This document shows positions 35,708 to 44,853 of a stretch of DNA of 64,000 nt, in pieces. Origin of the DNA: Curtanaerobium respiraculi (GTDB lineage: Bacteria; Actinomycetota; Coriobacteriia; Coriobacteriales; Eggerthellaceae); assembly GCF_024609215.1 (NCBI RefSeq), contig NZ_JANIPD030000003.1, positions 1 to 64,000 on the forward strand, in the 5' to 3' direction. Positions within the stretch are counted from its first letter, which is position 1. Each line of letters opens with the position of its first letter. The notes below the pieces were generated by a model, which was not told the DNA's origin, searched no databases, and worked only from the letters and a program-made list of their open reading frames with translations. The translations under genes and the position numbers were made by a program.

Positions 35708-37057
35708 ATGGGTGGCATATTCAGACGCAAGATATATGATCGCCTTGTCGAATGGAAGCGAATTTCGAATGGTAGGACTGCCGCGCTCATCGAGGGGACA
35801 CGTCGTGTGGGGAAGAGCACGGTGGCGGAACAGTTCGCGAAAGATTCCTATGCAGACTATCTCCTAATCGATTTTTCCAAGGAGAGCAACGACGTCAAGC
35901 AGCTCTTCTCAGATGCTATCGGCGACCTCGACACGCTGTTTCGCAACCTTTTCCTGCTCAAGGGCAAGGGTCTCCCCGCAGGCGACGCTGTCATCATCCT
36001 CGACGAGGTCCAGTTGTGCCCACCTGCCCGGCAAGCTGTGAAAGCGCTCGTCGCCGACGGCAGGTACCACTACATCGAAACAGGCTCGCTCATTTCCATC
36101 AAGCAGAACACGCGCGATATCCTCATCCCCTCCGAAGAGCGCAAGATGCTCATGTTCCCCATGGATTTCGAGGAGTTCTGCTGGGCCAGGGGCGATATGG
36201 TGACAGCGGATGCCATACGCGACGCGTTCGATGCGAGAAAGCCGCTCGGCAACGCGGTGCATCGCAAGATCATGCGCATGTTTCGCGAATACATGGCTGT
36301 CGGCGGCATGCCGCAGGCCGTAGAGGTCTTCGTTAAGGGCGGAACGTATGCGGAAATCGACTACGCGAAGCGGAGCATCCTTGATCTTTATGGAGATGAC
36401 CTGCATAAATACGATAGCGATGAAAACGGGCACGTGAGTGCGATCTTTAAGTCGCTGTCCGCACAACTCGGCAATCGCGGAGGTAGATTCAAATATTCCG
36501 TTATAGGTAAAGGGCAGCGCTACAACCGGTTGAAAAAATCGCTTGGATTCCTCGACGAGTCGATGATGGTCAACTTCTGCACCAACGTGACCGATCCCGA
36601 CGTGCTGATGGAGATGTATGAAGATCGTGGCAACTTCAAGCTGTTCATGGGCGATACCGGTCTTCTGGTGACACAGGCTTCGGGCAGGGCAAACGATTCC
36701 CTTTACAAGAGCCTGGTGGTCGGCACGTCCGGTGCGAATATGGGCATGATCTTCGAAAATGCAGTGGCGCAGATGCTGGTTACTTCGGGGCATGCAGCTC
36801 ATTTTCACGAGTTCGAACTCGAAGACCCCGCAACGGGAAGGGTCCGACCCTATGAGATAGACTTTCTTATCGTGCGGGGGAGGCGAATATGCCCCGTTGA
36901 GGTAAAGTCTTCTGGATACAAGACGCATAAGTCAATTGACAAGTTCTACGAGAAGTACGACGTAAAAGCACCCGAACGCTACGTTTTGTACGGCAAAGAC
37001 GTGGCGCGGGACGGTGAGATTCTATATTTGCCCGTCTACATGGCGATGTGCCTATGA
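35708..37057 (+). CDS. DUF4143-type AAA+ ATPase
   Basis: This 449-residue ATPase has Walker A EGTRRVGKSTVAEQF near residue 33 and Walker B AVIILDEVQ near residue 97, followed by YIETGSLISIK and a C-terminal restriction-endonuclease-like segment with YEIDFLIVRGRRICPVEVKS (E-I-D...E-V-K). Members of this family are common orphan accessory genes in gut anaerobes and their job is not established. The promoter region 35560-35700 is strikingly A/T-rich compared with its surroundings, which suggests acquisition. A GAGGTGGGG site precedes the ATG. Confidence 0.9.
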   Translation: MGGIFRRKIYDRLVEWKRISNGRTAALIEGTRRVGKSTVAEQFAKDSYADYLLIDFSKESNDVKQLFSDAIGDLDTLFRNLFLLKGKGLPAGDAVIILDEVQLCPPARQAVKALVADGRYHYIETGSLISIKQNTRDILIPSEERKMLMFPMDFEEFCWARGDMVTADAIRDAFDARKPLGNAVHRKIMRMFREYMAVGGMPQAVEVFVKGGTYAEIDYAKRSILDLYGDDLHKYDSDENGHVSAIFKSLSAQLGNRGGRFKYSVIGKGQRYNRLKKSLGFLDESMMVNFCTNVTDPDVLMEMYEDRGNFKLFMGDTGLLVTQASGRANDSLYKSLVVGTSGANMGMIFENAVAQMLVTSGHAAHFHEFELEDPATGRVRPYEIDFLIVRGRRICPVEVKSSGYKTHKSIDKFYEKYDVKAPERYVLYGKDVARDGEILYLPVYMAMCL

Positions 37058-37181
37058 GCGATGCTTCTGCGCAGTTCGTGCGGTGCTGTGCGGGGTTTTC
37101 TTTCCCCCGCCGACGTTGCCGCGGCAAGACGGCAAATAAAAGATGGTATGCTTTCCTCCGTTGACTTTTTAAGGTGGTCCC

Positions 37182-37823
37182 ATGATCGAATTTGATTCCG
37201 AAACCCTGAACGCATATTCGCAGGAGCTTGCCTTCTGCGGTAACAGCCTGCTCGACACCGTGCACCACACCGGCGACACCGGCCTGCTGCATGAGTTTTG
37301 GGACGTGTTCCCCACGTTCGGGGATGAGCCCCTCGCCGAAGCGGCCGCCGCCTGCAAAGCGTTTGCGGATGATGCCGAGAGGCGCGAGGAGGCGGGGGAG
37401 GACCCCGCGACCGAGGTGTCCGTGGAATTCACCAAGCTGTTCGTCGGGCCGCCCCGTCCCGCCGCCGCGCCGTGGGAGACATTCTACCGCGGTGGGGGCG
37501 ACCGGCAGGACGGACCAAAAGTCGGGTTCGGTGAGGCGACCTTCGAGATGCGGCAGCAGCTGCGCGATGCCGGCCTGGAGCTGAGCAACGAGAACAACCA
37601 GTACGCCGACCACATGGGCATCGAGCTCCTCCTCGCGAGCATCTACGCCGACCGTGCTTCGAAGGGCGACGAGGCATCCGCCGAATCGCTGAAATCGTTC
37701 GTTGCCGCGCATCCGCTGAAGTGGATCGGCGCGTTCCGCGCGGCTGTGGATGCGGCTGCCCCCGGAGGGTATTACTCCCACATCGTGGCGCTCGCCGAAG
37801 CGCTGCTGAACCTTGCCCGCTAG
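37182..37823 (+). CDS. TorD/DmsD family chaperone
   Basis: This 213-residue helical protein carries FTKLFVGPPRPAAAPWETFY and YADHMGIELLLASIY, the conserved chaperone segments. It has its own short upstream region with AAGGTGG before the ATG. It is separated from operon 3 by the DUF4143 gene; with no other oxidoreductase on this side before 42037, operon 3's catalytic subunit is the likely client. The alkyltransferase-like gene follows after 5 bases. Confidence 0.92.
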   Translation: MIEFDSETLNAYSQELAFCGNSLLDTVHHTGDTGLLHEFWDVFPTFGDEPLAEAAAACKAFADDAERREEAGEDPATEVSVEFTKLFVGPPRPAAAPWETFYRGGGDRQDGPKVGFGEATFEMRQQLRDAGLELSNENNQYADHMGIELLLASIYADRASKGDEASAESLKSFVAAHPLKWIGAFRAAVDAAAPGGYYSHIVALAEALLNLAR

Positions 37824-37828
37824 CTTCC

Positions 37829-38161
37829 ATGGGCGAGTTTTCCGACCAGGTGTTCGCCATCGTGGCGCACATCCCGCGCGGCCGCGTGTGCAGTTACGGG
37901 CAGGTCGCCCGTCTGATGGGCCGGCCGCGATCAGGGCGCTACGTGGGATATGCGCTGCGCGGCAACCCGTCGCCCGGTGCGGAAGGCGCCTACCCCTGCC
38001 ATCGCGTCGTGCATAAGGACGGCGAGCTTGCCGGCGCCTTCGCGTTCGGCGGACCAGGGGTGCAGCGCGCGCTGCTGGAGGCGGAAGGCGTCGCGTTCCT
38101 GTCGGACGGACGCGTCGACATGGACGCCTGCGCATGGTTCGGCGACGTTTCCTCACTATAG
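37829..38161 (+). CDS. short MGMT/alkyltransferase-like protein with PCHRV
   Basis: The 110-residue protein equals only the C-terminal DNA-binding domain of O6-methylguanine methyltransferases: IPRGRVCSYGQVARLMGRPR, then AYPCHRVVHKDGELAG. Alkyltransferase-like proteins of this size (Atl/YbaZ) usually have Trp or Ala instead of the reactive Cys, but here the PCHRV cysteine is kept. It may therefore be a minimal suicide methyltransferase or a lesion-flagging protein. It is cotranscribed with the TorD gene, 5 bases upstream. Confidence 0.88.
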   Translation: MGEFSDQVFAIVAHIPRGRVCSYGQVARLMGRPRSGRYVGYALRGNPSPGAEGAYPCHRVVHKDGELAGAFAFGGPGVQRALLEAEGVAFLSDGRVDMDACAWFGDVSSL

Positions 38162-38284
38162 CCCTGTTCCGAACGGTTACCGGCCGCTTCCGCACCGTTG
38201 GCTGGGCAATTTGATCCACCCCGCATCGAATCGTATATCATTCAACACATAATCATATACTGAATTCGGTATAGGAGGATTGCC

Positions 38285-38596
38285 ATGCCGGTTCCTTCCG
38301 CCCCTCTTCCCCTTATTCGTCCCATCACCGACTTACGGACGCATCTGAATGACGTATGCGCACAAGCGTCGGAGGCGCATGAGCCCATCGTTCTGACTAA
38401 AAACGGAGTGGCGTCGTATGTGCTCATGGACAGTCCGACGTATGAGTCCCAGGTTCGCAGCAGCAGGATGTTCCTTGCCTTGCGAGAAGCGGAAATCGAG
38501 GAAAAATACCGCCCTGATCCGGTAAGCGCAAAGGAATCGGATGATCGCATGCGCGAGATCTTTGCCACGTGGGGACTCGAGTATGCTCGCGATTAA
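38285..38596 (+). CDS. Phd/YefM-like antitoxin
   Basis: This 103-residue protein has a Phd-like N-terminus: PLIRPITDLRTHLNDV, then EPIVLTKNGVASYVLMD. AGGAGG precedes the ATG. The upstream sequence GTATATCATT...AATCATATAC (about 38231-38258) is an imperfect inverted repeat and a likely operator. The gene overlaps the toxin by 14 bases. Confidence 0.9.
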   Translation: MPVPSAPLPLIRPITDLRTHLNDVCAQASEAHEPIVLTKNGVASYVLMDSPTYESQVRSSRMFLALREAEIEEKYRPDPVSAKESDDRMREIFATWGLEYARD

Positions 38597-38894
38597 CTGG
38601 CGTCCGCGGGCTCATCTCGATCGGGAATCGATCGCTATGTACCTCGGCATTGAATGCGCTGCTCCTCAGGCGGCCCTCAAAACCATCAAGGCAATCGACA
38701 GGGCGATTGCTCGCACGCAGATGTTGCCCGACTCGGGCGGGCACTGGAGCCAAAAGGGACTGGACGGGGAATTCCGAACGGTTTCCGCCGGTTCCTACAC
38801 GGTGTTCTACCGGTACGATGAAGCGACGCTCACCGTGTACCGCATTCTTCACCAACGTCGGGATGTCGATACGTACACCTTGGTCGAGCTATAG
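38583..38894 (+). CDS. RelE/ParE family toxin
   Basis: The 103-residue protein starts MLAINWRPRAHLDRESIAMY and includes GLDGEFRTVSAGSYTVFYRY followed by LTVYRILHQRRD, the typical ParE/RelE core. The ATG at 38583 lies inside the antitoxin gene, giving the usual coupling. Target is unknown. Confidence 0.9.
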   Translation: MLAINWRPRAHLDRESIAMYLGIECAAPQAALKTIKAIDRAIARTQMLPDSGGHWSQKGLDGEFRTVSAGSYTVFYRYDEATLTVYRILHQRRDVDTYTLVEL

Positions 38895-38993
38895 CGCCAT
38901 CTGCGTGATCAGAAACGTGTTGCCGACGGCAGGGGTGAAGCTAGCAAAGTTGATGGCGGGGTTCACGTGCAGTTCGGAGGGGAAATTGGCGCG

Positions 38994-39359
38994 TTAAAGC
39001 GTCGACGCGTGCTTTTCGAGGCTCCGCGCTAGTTTGGGAAGGTCGCCGACGATGACGTTCCAGGCTATGCGTCGGTCGATTTCACCATAACCATGTGCGA
39101 TAAAATTACGGAACCCCCTCATCTCGTGCCATGCGAGTTCCGGACAAGCGGAGATAACCTCTTCCGAGAGATGTGCAGCATCTTCAACGATGCGGTAGAC
39201 GGGATTCATTATGGCATCGTATGCGATTTCGCCTTCGAAAGTATGATCATTGCAGAATGAATCCTTCGTGAGGCTGAAATGCCCGATTCTCTTCTCGACG
39301 GTTTCACAGTCTTCGATGATTCTTTCGATAAGCGATCGGTCGCGAGCACTACGCTCCAT
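38994..39359 (-). CDS. hepT: HepT-like ribonuclease toxin (DUF86)
   Basis: This 121-residue helical protein carries RNFIAHGY, matching the RX4HXY active site of HEPN ribonucleases. It is the second gene of a HepT/MntA module and overlaps the nucleotidyltransferase gene by 11 bases. HepT cleaves RNA and is silenced when MntA adenylylates the tyrosine of this motif; that mechanism is known from other species. Confidence 0.9.
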   Translation of the reverse strand: MERSARDRSLIERIIEDCETVEKRIGHFSLTKDSFCNDHTFEGEIAYDAIMNPVYRIVEDAAHLSEEVISACPELAWHEMRGFRNFIAHGYGEIDRRIAWNVIVGDLPKLARSLEKHASTL

Positions 39360-39645
39360 AGAGTAGCACCTGGTCTTTTTTTATATGATTCCAGAATGAC
39401 TGCCTCATCTGCTCGGGTGGGGCGGTGACTATGTCGAGAGGTTGCCCGATGCGCTTCTCGAGCTGTTGTTGGATGTCGTAAAGTTCAGCGAATCCGATGT
39501 GGTCGCCGCAGAGGAAGCGCAGATCCACGTCGCTTCCGTCCGCCTGATCCCCTCGTGCGTAGGAGCCGTAAAGCCATACCTCGCGAATGTCGTGACCGGG
39601 CACAACTTCGTTCACGGCTTTTCCTATGGCTTCTTTTTCAACCAC
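39349..39645 (-). CDS. mntA: MntA-type nucleotidyltransferase antitoxin
   Basis: The minimal nucleotidyltransferase motif is clear: VWLYGSYARGDQADGSDVDL, that is GSX10-11DXD, with a third acidic residue in PLDIVTA. A GTG at 39645 lies 5 bases after AAAAGGAG and is preferred over an open extension to 39669. The product has 98 residues. It precedes and overlaps hepT. Confidence 0.9.
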   Translation of the reverse strand: MVEKEAIGKAVNEVVPGHDIREVWLYGSYARGDQADGSDVDLRFLCGDHIGFAELYDIQQQLEKRIGQPLDIVTAPPEQMRQSFWNHIKKDQVLLYGA

Positions 39646-39830
39646 GGCGTCTCCTTTTCCGTTTCGCACAGTATATCAACTCATGCCGGATCGAATAGGG
39701 CACTGGTACAGAGATTCAGCTTGCGCTTCTGCACAGCGGGAAGTGCCGTCCATGGCACTGGTTTCCTTTTCGCCTTGGTTTCCGGCAAGACAGGGAGGAC
39801 GATCCTCGGCCCGCAAAAACTCTTGCCTAC

Positions 39831-40352
39831 TCACGTCCATCCGTGCAGCACGGGTCGCTTTGAGAAGATCCGCGAGGCGATGAGGGCGCCAAGGAGGGCA
39901 AGCCCGCATCCGATAAGCGCCATGGGTATGATCGAGGAGAGGGCGTTTGGGCCGCAGGCATATGATCCGAATGCGATTCCCGCGAAGAGCGCGCAAGGGT
40001 AATCGAGCGCGCCGAACAGGAAGGCGGTCGCGAATACCCGGGTGCTTGCCCTCGCCTTCGAGAATGCGAACCACACGATAACCGTCAGTGCGGCAAGCGT
40101 CCCGAAGCTCATGCCCATCACGGGGCTCATCATTCCCAAAACGAGCGCGAGCAACGCCGTCGCGAGAAACAACGGCAAGGCGCTGTCTTCGCGTCTGAGG
40201 CTCCAATATGCCGCAGCGGCGCAGAACGGCGCGGCGAGCACCCCGTGCAACGCGTAGAGCTGCGGGAACTGCAGCGCAGGGAACCTGGTTGCCATGCCGA
40301 TGGCAAGCAGTATGGCGAAGAGGGCGAGCGTGCGGATCAGACGAGATCTCAT
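39831..40352 (-). CDS. small polytopic membrane protein, function unknown
   Basis: From the ATG at 40352 (after GAAAGGA) this encodes 173 residues with five or six hydrophobic segments, from LALFAILLAIGMATRF to IGCGLALLGALIAS. Size and helix number resemble substrate-binding S-components of ECF vitamin transporters, but I see no diagnostic motif, so no substrate is offered. It lies 91 bases downstream of the MocR regulator on the same strand and may be its target. Confidence 0.7.
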   Translation of the reverse strand: MRSRLIRTLALFAILLAIGMATRFPALQFPQLYALHGVLAAPFCAAAAYWSLRREDSALPLFLATALLALVLGMMSPVMGMSFGTLAALTVIVWFAFSKARASTRVFATAFLFGALDYPCALFAGIAFGSYACGPNALSSIIPMALIGCGLALLGALIASRIFSKRPVLHGWT

Positions 40353-40443
40353 GGCGGTCCTTTCCCGAGAGCGGATGGTGATATTCTCTCGTAAGGAAAG
40401 CCTAATTAATAGGGGCAGATCGAGCATATCCGATGTGGTCAGA

Positions 40444-41919
40444 TCAACGGTCGCTGGAAGGAAACCATGCGCGCCGCAGGGCCGCGACGCCTGGAGCAAT
40501 GTCTTCGATCGCGATGGCGGAGAACCCGATCAGCAGTTTGTTTTCGGGGGCGGGCCGGCTGAACCACATGCGCTTCGTCCCGTACACCGCGGCGCCTTGC
40601 CGGGCGGCGCTTTCCAAAAGCCCGTCCTGCGACATCGAATTCTTCACGGTGGCGAACAGGTGCATACCCGAGTTGATGCCCGCGAGCTCGATGCGATCGC
40701 CGAGTTCGCTTTCGAGGGAGGAAAGCAGGGCGTCGTGGCGCTTCCTGTTGCCCGTTGCCGTGCGTCGGAGGAGCTGCTCCCAGTACCCCTCCGATATGAA
40801 CCGTGCCAGCACTTCCTGCTGCAGGGCGGAGACGGGCGGGTGCGCGTAAGCGAACGTGCGCAGGTAGCGGTTCAGCAGCTTGGGCGGCAGCACGAGGTAG
40901 GCGATGCGCAGCGCGGGGGAGAGCACCTTGGAGACGTTGTTCAGATACACCACGCGTCGCTGGGCGTCAAGCGATTGCAGGCTGGGGATGGGGCTCGTTC
41001 CGTATCGATACTCGTTGCAGCTGTCGTCCTCGATGATGTAGGCGTAATTCTTCTCCGCCCACTTCAGCAGCCGGATTCGCATATCGAGCCCCATGACCCG
41101 GCCCGTGGGGAACTGATGCGACGGCGTGGCGAAAACGATCTTGGGCTTGCGTTCCTCGAGCGCAGCGAAGTAGGCATCGACGCCTTGGTCGACGGGAAGG
41201 CCTGCGATGCGATACCCCATCCGCTTGGCCACTTCGTGCACGGTCGCATAGCCGGGCTCCTCCATCGCGATGAGGTGCTGCTCGTGGTCGAACAGCTGGA
41301 ACACGGTCGCCAGCGCCCCGTCGGTTCCCGCCTGCGGAAGGACTTGCTCGGGGATGCAGGACACGCCTCGCGCTTGGGCGAGGTAGCGCGCCAGGACAAC
41401 CGACAGAGTGCCCGGCTTGTCGGTGAAGCCGTACCGTGCGAGCCAGGGCGCGGTGCTTGCATACAGCGCGTCATCGGTGAGCTTGCGCCATGTTCTGACG
41501 GGGAAGCTGTCGGGTTGGAGGTTCGCGTAGCTGAAATCGTACCGTGCGCTTTGCGCGCGGGTGTTCTCCTGCGTGAACGCATCGCGTTGACGCGGGGCGA
41601 GTGCGGCGTGCAGGTCGTTTGCCGTGTCGACGGGGGAGGTGCGGAGGAAGGACGCGTCGAAGTGCTCGACCCGGTATCCGCTTCGGGGCACGTTTCGCAC
41701 GTACCCTTCGAGCGCGAGCTGCAGATACGCCTGCTCGACGGTGGTGTGTGCCACGCCTGCGTCGGCGCTCGCACGGCGGATGCTGGGCAGGCGATCGCCT
41801 TCCACGAGCGTCCCCGATAGGATAGCCCGACGCACCTGATCGTAGATCTGTCGGTACAGCGGCGTTTTGCTCTGGGAGTCCAATTGGAAGAGCAATGTGC
41901 GATTGCGGTGGACGGCCAT
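40444..41919 (-). CDS. MocR/PdxR-type GntR regulator with aminotransferase domain
   Basis: The N-terminal 75 residues are a GntR winged helix (PLYRQIYDQVRRAILSGTLV, RLPSIRRASADAGVAHTTV). Residues 110-490 are a class I aminotransferase-like fold with the PLP lysine in YLNNVSKVLSPALRIAYL. MocR proteins sense PLP or an amino compound and usually regulate a neighbouring gene. This one is divergent from oxidoreductase operon 4 across 117 bases and upstream of a small membrane protein, so either may be its target. Confidence 0.92.
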   Translation of the reverse strand: MAVHRNRTLLFQLDSQSKTPLYRQIYDQVRRAILSGTLVEGDRLPSIRRASADAGVAHTTVEQAYLQLALEGYVRNVPRSGYRVEHFDASFLRTSPVDTANDLHAALAPRQRDAFTQENTRAQSARYDFSYANLQPDSFPVRTWRKLTDDALYASTAPWLARYGFTDKPGTLSVVLARYLAQARGVSCIPEQVLPQAGTDGALATVFQLFDHEQHLIAMEEPGYATVHEVAKRMGYRIAGLPVDQGVDAYFAALEERKPKIVFATPSHQFPTGRVMGLDMRIRLLKWAEKNYAYIIEDDSCNEYRYGTSPIPSLQSLDAQRRVVYLNNVSKVLSPALRIAYLVLPPKLLNRYLRTFAYAHPPVSALQQEVLARFISEGYWEQLLRRTATGNRKRHDALLSSLESELGDRIELAGINSGMHLFATVKNSMSQDGLLESAARQGAAVYGTKRMWFSRPAPENKLLIGFSAIAIEDIAPGVAALRRAWFPSSDR

Positions 41920-42036
41920 CCGATTACCCTATCTGACCATGTCTATTACACTCATAACTGTCCATTTTACCCATTGCAGATCGAAAGTACACTTCAAGCA
42001 TCCCGTTCAGGGGGCATCCAGGGAAAAGGAGAAGGA

Positions 42037-44295
42037 ATGGCGCAGACACGTCGTGGATTCCTGAAGGCTTCGGCGCTTGCCGCATTGGGAATCGGGGCAG
42101 CGGGCGCGGGGTTGACGGCGTTCACCCCCAAGCCGGCGAACACGGGCATCAAAGCCGAGAAGGTCAAAACCGCCGGATATCAGTACGAGCACGAATACTC
42201 CGAGGGCGAATGGCATTATTGCGCCTGCCAGCGCAACTGCTTCGACACCTGCTCGATCAAATGCAAGGTGGTGGACGGTCGCCTGGTGGAGGTGCGCGGG
42301 GCCGACAACCCCTTCACCAAAGGGGGGCTGTGCGTGAAAACGCAGAGTTACGTGGACTGGTGCTACCGGGAGGACCGCATACTGTACCCCTTGCACCGCA
42401 CGAGCGCGAAGGGCCCGGGTGCCACATTCGAGCGCATCAGCTGGGATGATGCTATCGACGAAATCGTCACGCGGTGGAAGGGCCTCATTGCGCAGTACGG
42501 GGGCGAGGCCATCACCTGGTCGCGGTACCAGGGGAACCAAGGCAGCCTGAACCGCCGCGTGCTCGAGCCCCTCTTCTACAAGATGGGCGCCACCTACAAC
42601 GAGGGGAGCATGTGCAACAACGGCTACGTGTACTCGCTTCCGTACACGACCGGCACGGTGCCCGTCATGCGTACCGAGGACATCGCCAACGTGGACCAGT
42701 ATCTGTCGTGGGGGCATAACCCCGCCGCCGCGTCGCTGCACACGATGAAGTTCATCAAGGAGATGCGCAAGAAAGGCGGCCGCATCATCGTGGTGAACCC
42801 GGTGAAGACGGTCGAGTGCATGTGGGCCGATTTGCACGTGCAGCTGCGGCCCGGCACCGATGTGGCGTTGGCGCTGGGCGTGGGCAACTACTTGATCCAG
42901 CACGGCATGTACGATCGGGAATGGGTCGAGCAGTGGAGCATCGGCTTCGACGATTACCGCGCGAACTGCGCCGAGTGGACGCCGGAGAAGGTCGCCGAGA
43001 CCTGCGGCATCCCTGCGGAGCAAGTGGGCCAGATGGCGGAGATGCTGTGGGAGCGCCGTGCGAACATGTGCCTGAAGACCGGCCTTCAGATCGGTCGCCG
43101 CCGCAATGGCGGGATGACCCATATTTCCGTGAAATGCTTGACCGGCCTGGTCGGGCATCCCGAAATGTACTACAACATGACTACGAGCGGAGGCTTGCAG
43201 CTGTTCAGCAACGCGGCGCCCGCCATGCAGAAGCAGTATATGCAGGGCAAGGCCCCCACCGAAGCGGAGCCCGTAGGCACCATCCGCAACTACAGCAGCC
43301 CCAGCCTGGGCAAGGTGCTCAACGGCGAGAACTTCGGTCCCGATCACAACTTCGCGGATAACCCTATCCGCAGCTTGTTCATCTTCGGGAACAACCCGCT
43401 GGTCTCGCATCCCAACCGCAATTACGTGGAGCAGGGCCTTCTGCGCGACGATCTGTTCACCATCGTGCATGACATGTTCATGACCGAGGCGTGCAACTAC
43501 GCCGATATCATCCTGCCCGCGCCGAGCAACTTCGAATACGAGGAGTTCAACGGCGGGTACGGGCACAACTACGCCGTCCACAACGAGGCGATCATCGCGC
43601 CGCTGGGCGAGAGCATGGCGAATTGGGAGCTGTGCAACAAGCTGGGCCGCGCCATGGGCTACACCGACGAGGCGTTCTTCCGCGACGAGGAATGGTTCCG
43701 CGACCTGTTCATGAAGGACAAGGACTTCACCTACGACGAATTCGTCGAGAAGGGCTGGATCAGCGTTGACCCCAAGGGCTGGGACACCGTGTACGAAAGC
43801 GGGTTCCCCACGCCCAGCAAGAAATTCCAGTTCGCCAGCGACGAGCTGGAACACGACCACGGGACGCGCGCACCGCGCTACATCCCCGATCCCGAGAGCC
43901 TGACCGGCGATAAGGGCACGTTGAAGAAGTACCCGATCGCGTTGGTGAACCCGTCGGCGAAGGAGTTTTTGAACGGCTGCTTCGGCAACCTGCCGGACAA
44001 CAACATCCTCTTCCACGAGAACTACCTGTACATGAACCCGCAGGATGCTGCCGAGCGGGGGATTCAAGAGGGCGATGAGGTGCGCGTGTTCAACGATCGC
44101 GGCGAGGTCCATCGCGTCGCGCGCGTCATCGAGGGCATCACCGGCGAGCACGTGATGCTGACGTACAAGAGCACGTGGGAATCGGTGCGCGGGAAGAACC
44201 GCGAGAACATCAACCGCGTGACGGGCGACGCCCAGGCCGACATGGGCCGCGGCGTGACGTTCATGAGCCTGCTGGTTGAAGTAGAGAAAGCGTAA
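42037..44295 (+). CDS. Tat-exported molybdopterin oxidoreductase (PsrA/PhsA-like), operon 4
   Basis: This 752-residue catalytic subunit has the signal TRRGFLKAS and a cysteine-rich cluster motif CACQRNCFDTC with further cysteines in SIKC and GLCVKTQ. The molybdenum-ligand region reads Y-N-E-G-S-M-C-N-N-G, where the Cys aligns with the ligand Cys of polysulfide and thiosulfate reductases (S-T-C-P). A sulfur-oxyanion or arsenate-like substrate is therefore more likely than an N-oxide, as inference. The ATG at 42037 follows AAAAGGAGAAGG; upstream readings to 41884 overlap the MocR gene. The operon continues with ferredoxin, TorD and DmsC. Confidence 0.92.
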   Translation: MAQTRRGFLKASALAALGIGAAGAGLTAFTPKPANTGIKAEKVKTAGYQYEHEYSEGEWHYCACQRNCFDTCSIKCKVVDGRLVEVRGADNPFTKGGLCVKTQSYVDWCYREDRILYPLHRTSAKGPGATFERISWDDAIDEIVTRWKGLIAQYGGEAITWSRYQGNQGSLNRRVLEPLFYKMGATYNEGSMCNNGYVYSLPYTTGTVPVMRTEDIANVDQYLSWGHNPAAASLHTMKFIKEMRKKGGRIIVVNPVKTVECMWADLHVQLRPGTDVALALGVGNYLIQHGMYDREWVEQWSIGFDDYRANCAEWTPEKVAETCGIPAEQVGQMAEMLWERRANMCLKTGLQIGRRRNGGMTHISVKCLTGLVGHPEMYYNMTTSGGLQLFSNAAPAMQKQYMQGKAPTEAEPVGTIRNYSSPSLGKVLNGENFGPDHNFADNPIRSLFIFGNNPLVSHPNRNYVEQGLLRDDLFTIVHDMFMTEACNYADIILPAPSNFEYEEFNGGYGHNYAVHNEAIIAPLGESMANWELCNKLGRAMGYTDEAFFRDEEWFRDLFMKDKDFTYDEFVEKGWISVDPKGWDTVYESGFPTPSKKFQFASDELEHDHGTRAPRYIPDPESLTGDKGTLKKYPIALVNPSAKEFLNGCFGNLPDNNILFHENYLYMNPQDAAERGIQEGDEVRVFNDRGEVHRVARVIEGITGEHVMLTYKSTWESVRGKNRENINRVTGDAQADMGRGVTFMSLLVEVEKA

Positions 44296-44310
44296 GCTGG
44301 GGAGATGGCA

Positions 44311-44829
44311 ATGACTCAGATGGGATTTCTTTTCGACCAAACGTATTGCATCGGTTGCCAGACCTGCGTGCATGCCTGCCGCGCGCGTCATGGCACGGAG
44401 CCGGGCACCTATCCGCGCAAGGCGACCAGCAGCCAGGTGCAGGTGGTGGGTCCGTTCCTATCAATGAGCTGCAACCACTGCGATAACCCCGCATGCGTGT
44501 CCGCATGCCCGACCACCGCACTGCAGAAGCGCGAGGATGGCATCGTGGTGCACGATCCCAGCGTGTGCATCGGCTGCTTCATGTGCAAGATGGCCTGCCC
44601 CTACGATGCCCCCCAGAAGAACCTGCTGACGGGGACCATGGTGAAGTGCGACATGTGCGCCGCACGGCTGGATGCGGGCGACGAACCCGCCTGCGTGGCA
44701 GCGTGCCCGACGAAGGTCCTCACCTACGGCGAGGTCCACGAGCTCGAAGCGGCCGGCGGCGTGTGCGACGGCGACGCCTACCCGTTCGAGGCGATCGGGC
44801 CCAACTTCTACGTTATTCCCACGAACTAG
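44311..44829 (+). CDS. ferredoxin subunit, operon 4
   Basis: The 172-residue protein has CIGCQTCVHACRARH, CNHCDNPACVSACP, CIGCFMCKMACP and CDMCAARLDAG with CVAACP, so four 4Fe-4S clusters. It is shorter than the other ferredoxins in the window because it lacks a long C-terminal tail. An ATG at 44305 directly abuts GGGGAG; the ATG at 44311 has proper spacing and is used. Confidence 0.93.
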   Translation: MTQMGFLFDQTYCIGCQTCVHACRARHGTEPGTYPRKATSSQVQVVGPFLSMSCNHCDNPACVSACPTTALQKREDGIVVHDPSVCIGCFMCKMACPYDAPQKNLLTGTMVKCDMCAARLDAGDEPACVAACPTKVLTYGEVHELEAAGGVCDGDAYPFEAIGPNFYVIPTN

Positions 44830-44853
44830 CGGAACGCGATGGAAGGGGCTGCG

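Noticed and set aside
42007-44391. 794-residue minus-strand frame opposite the operon 4 catalytic gene
   Set aside because: Shadow of a well-supported molybdoenzyme; composition is His/Val/Arg-rich without motifs.
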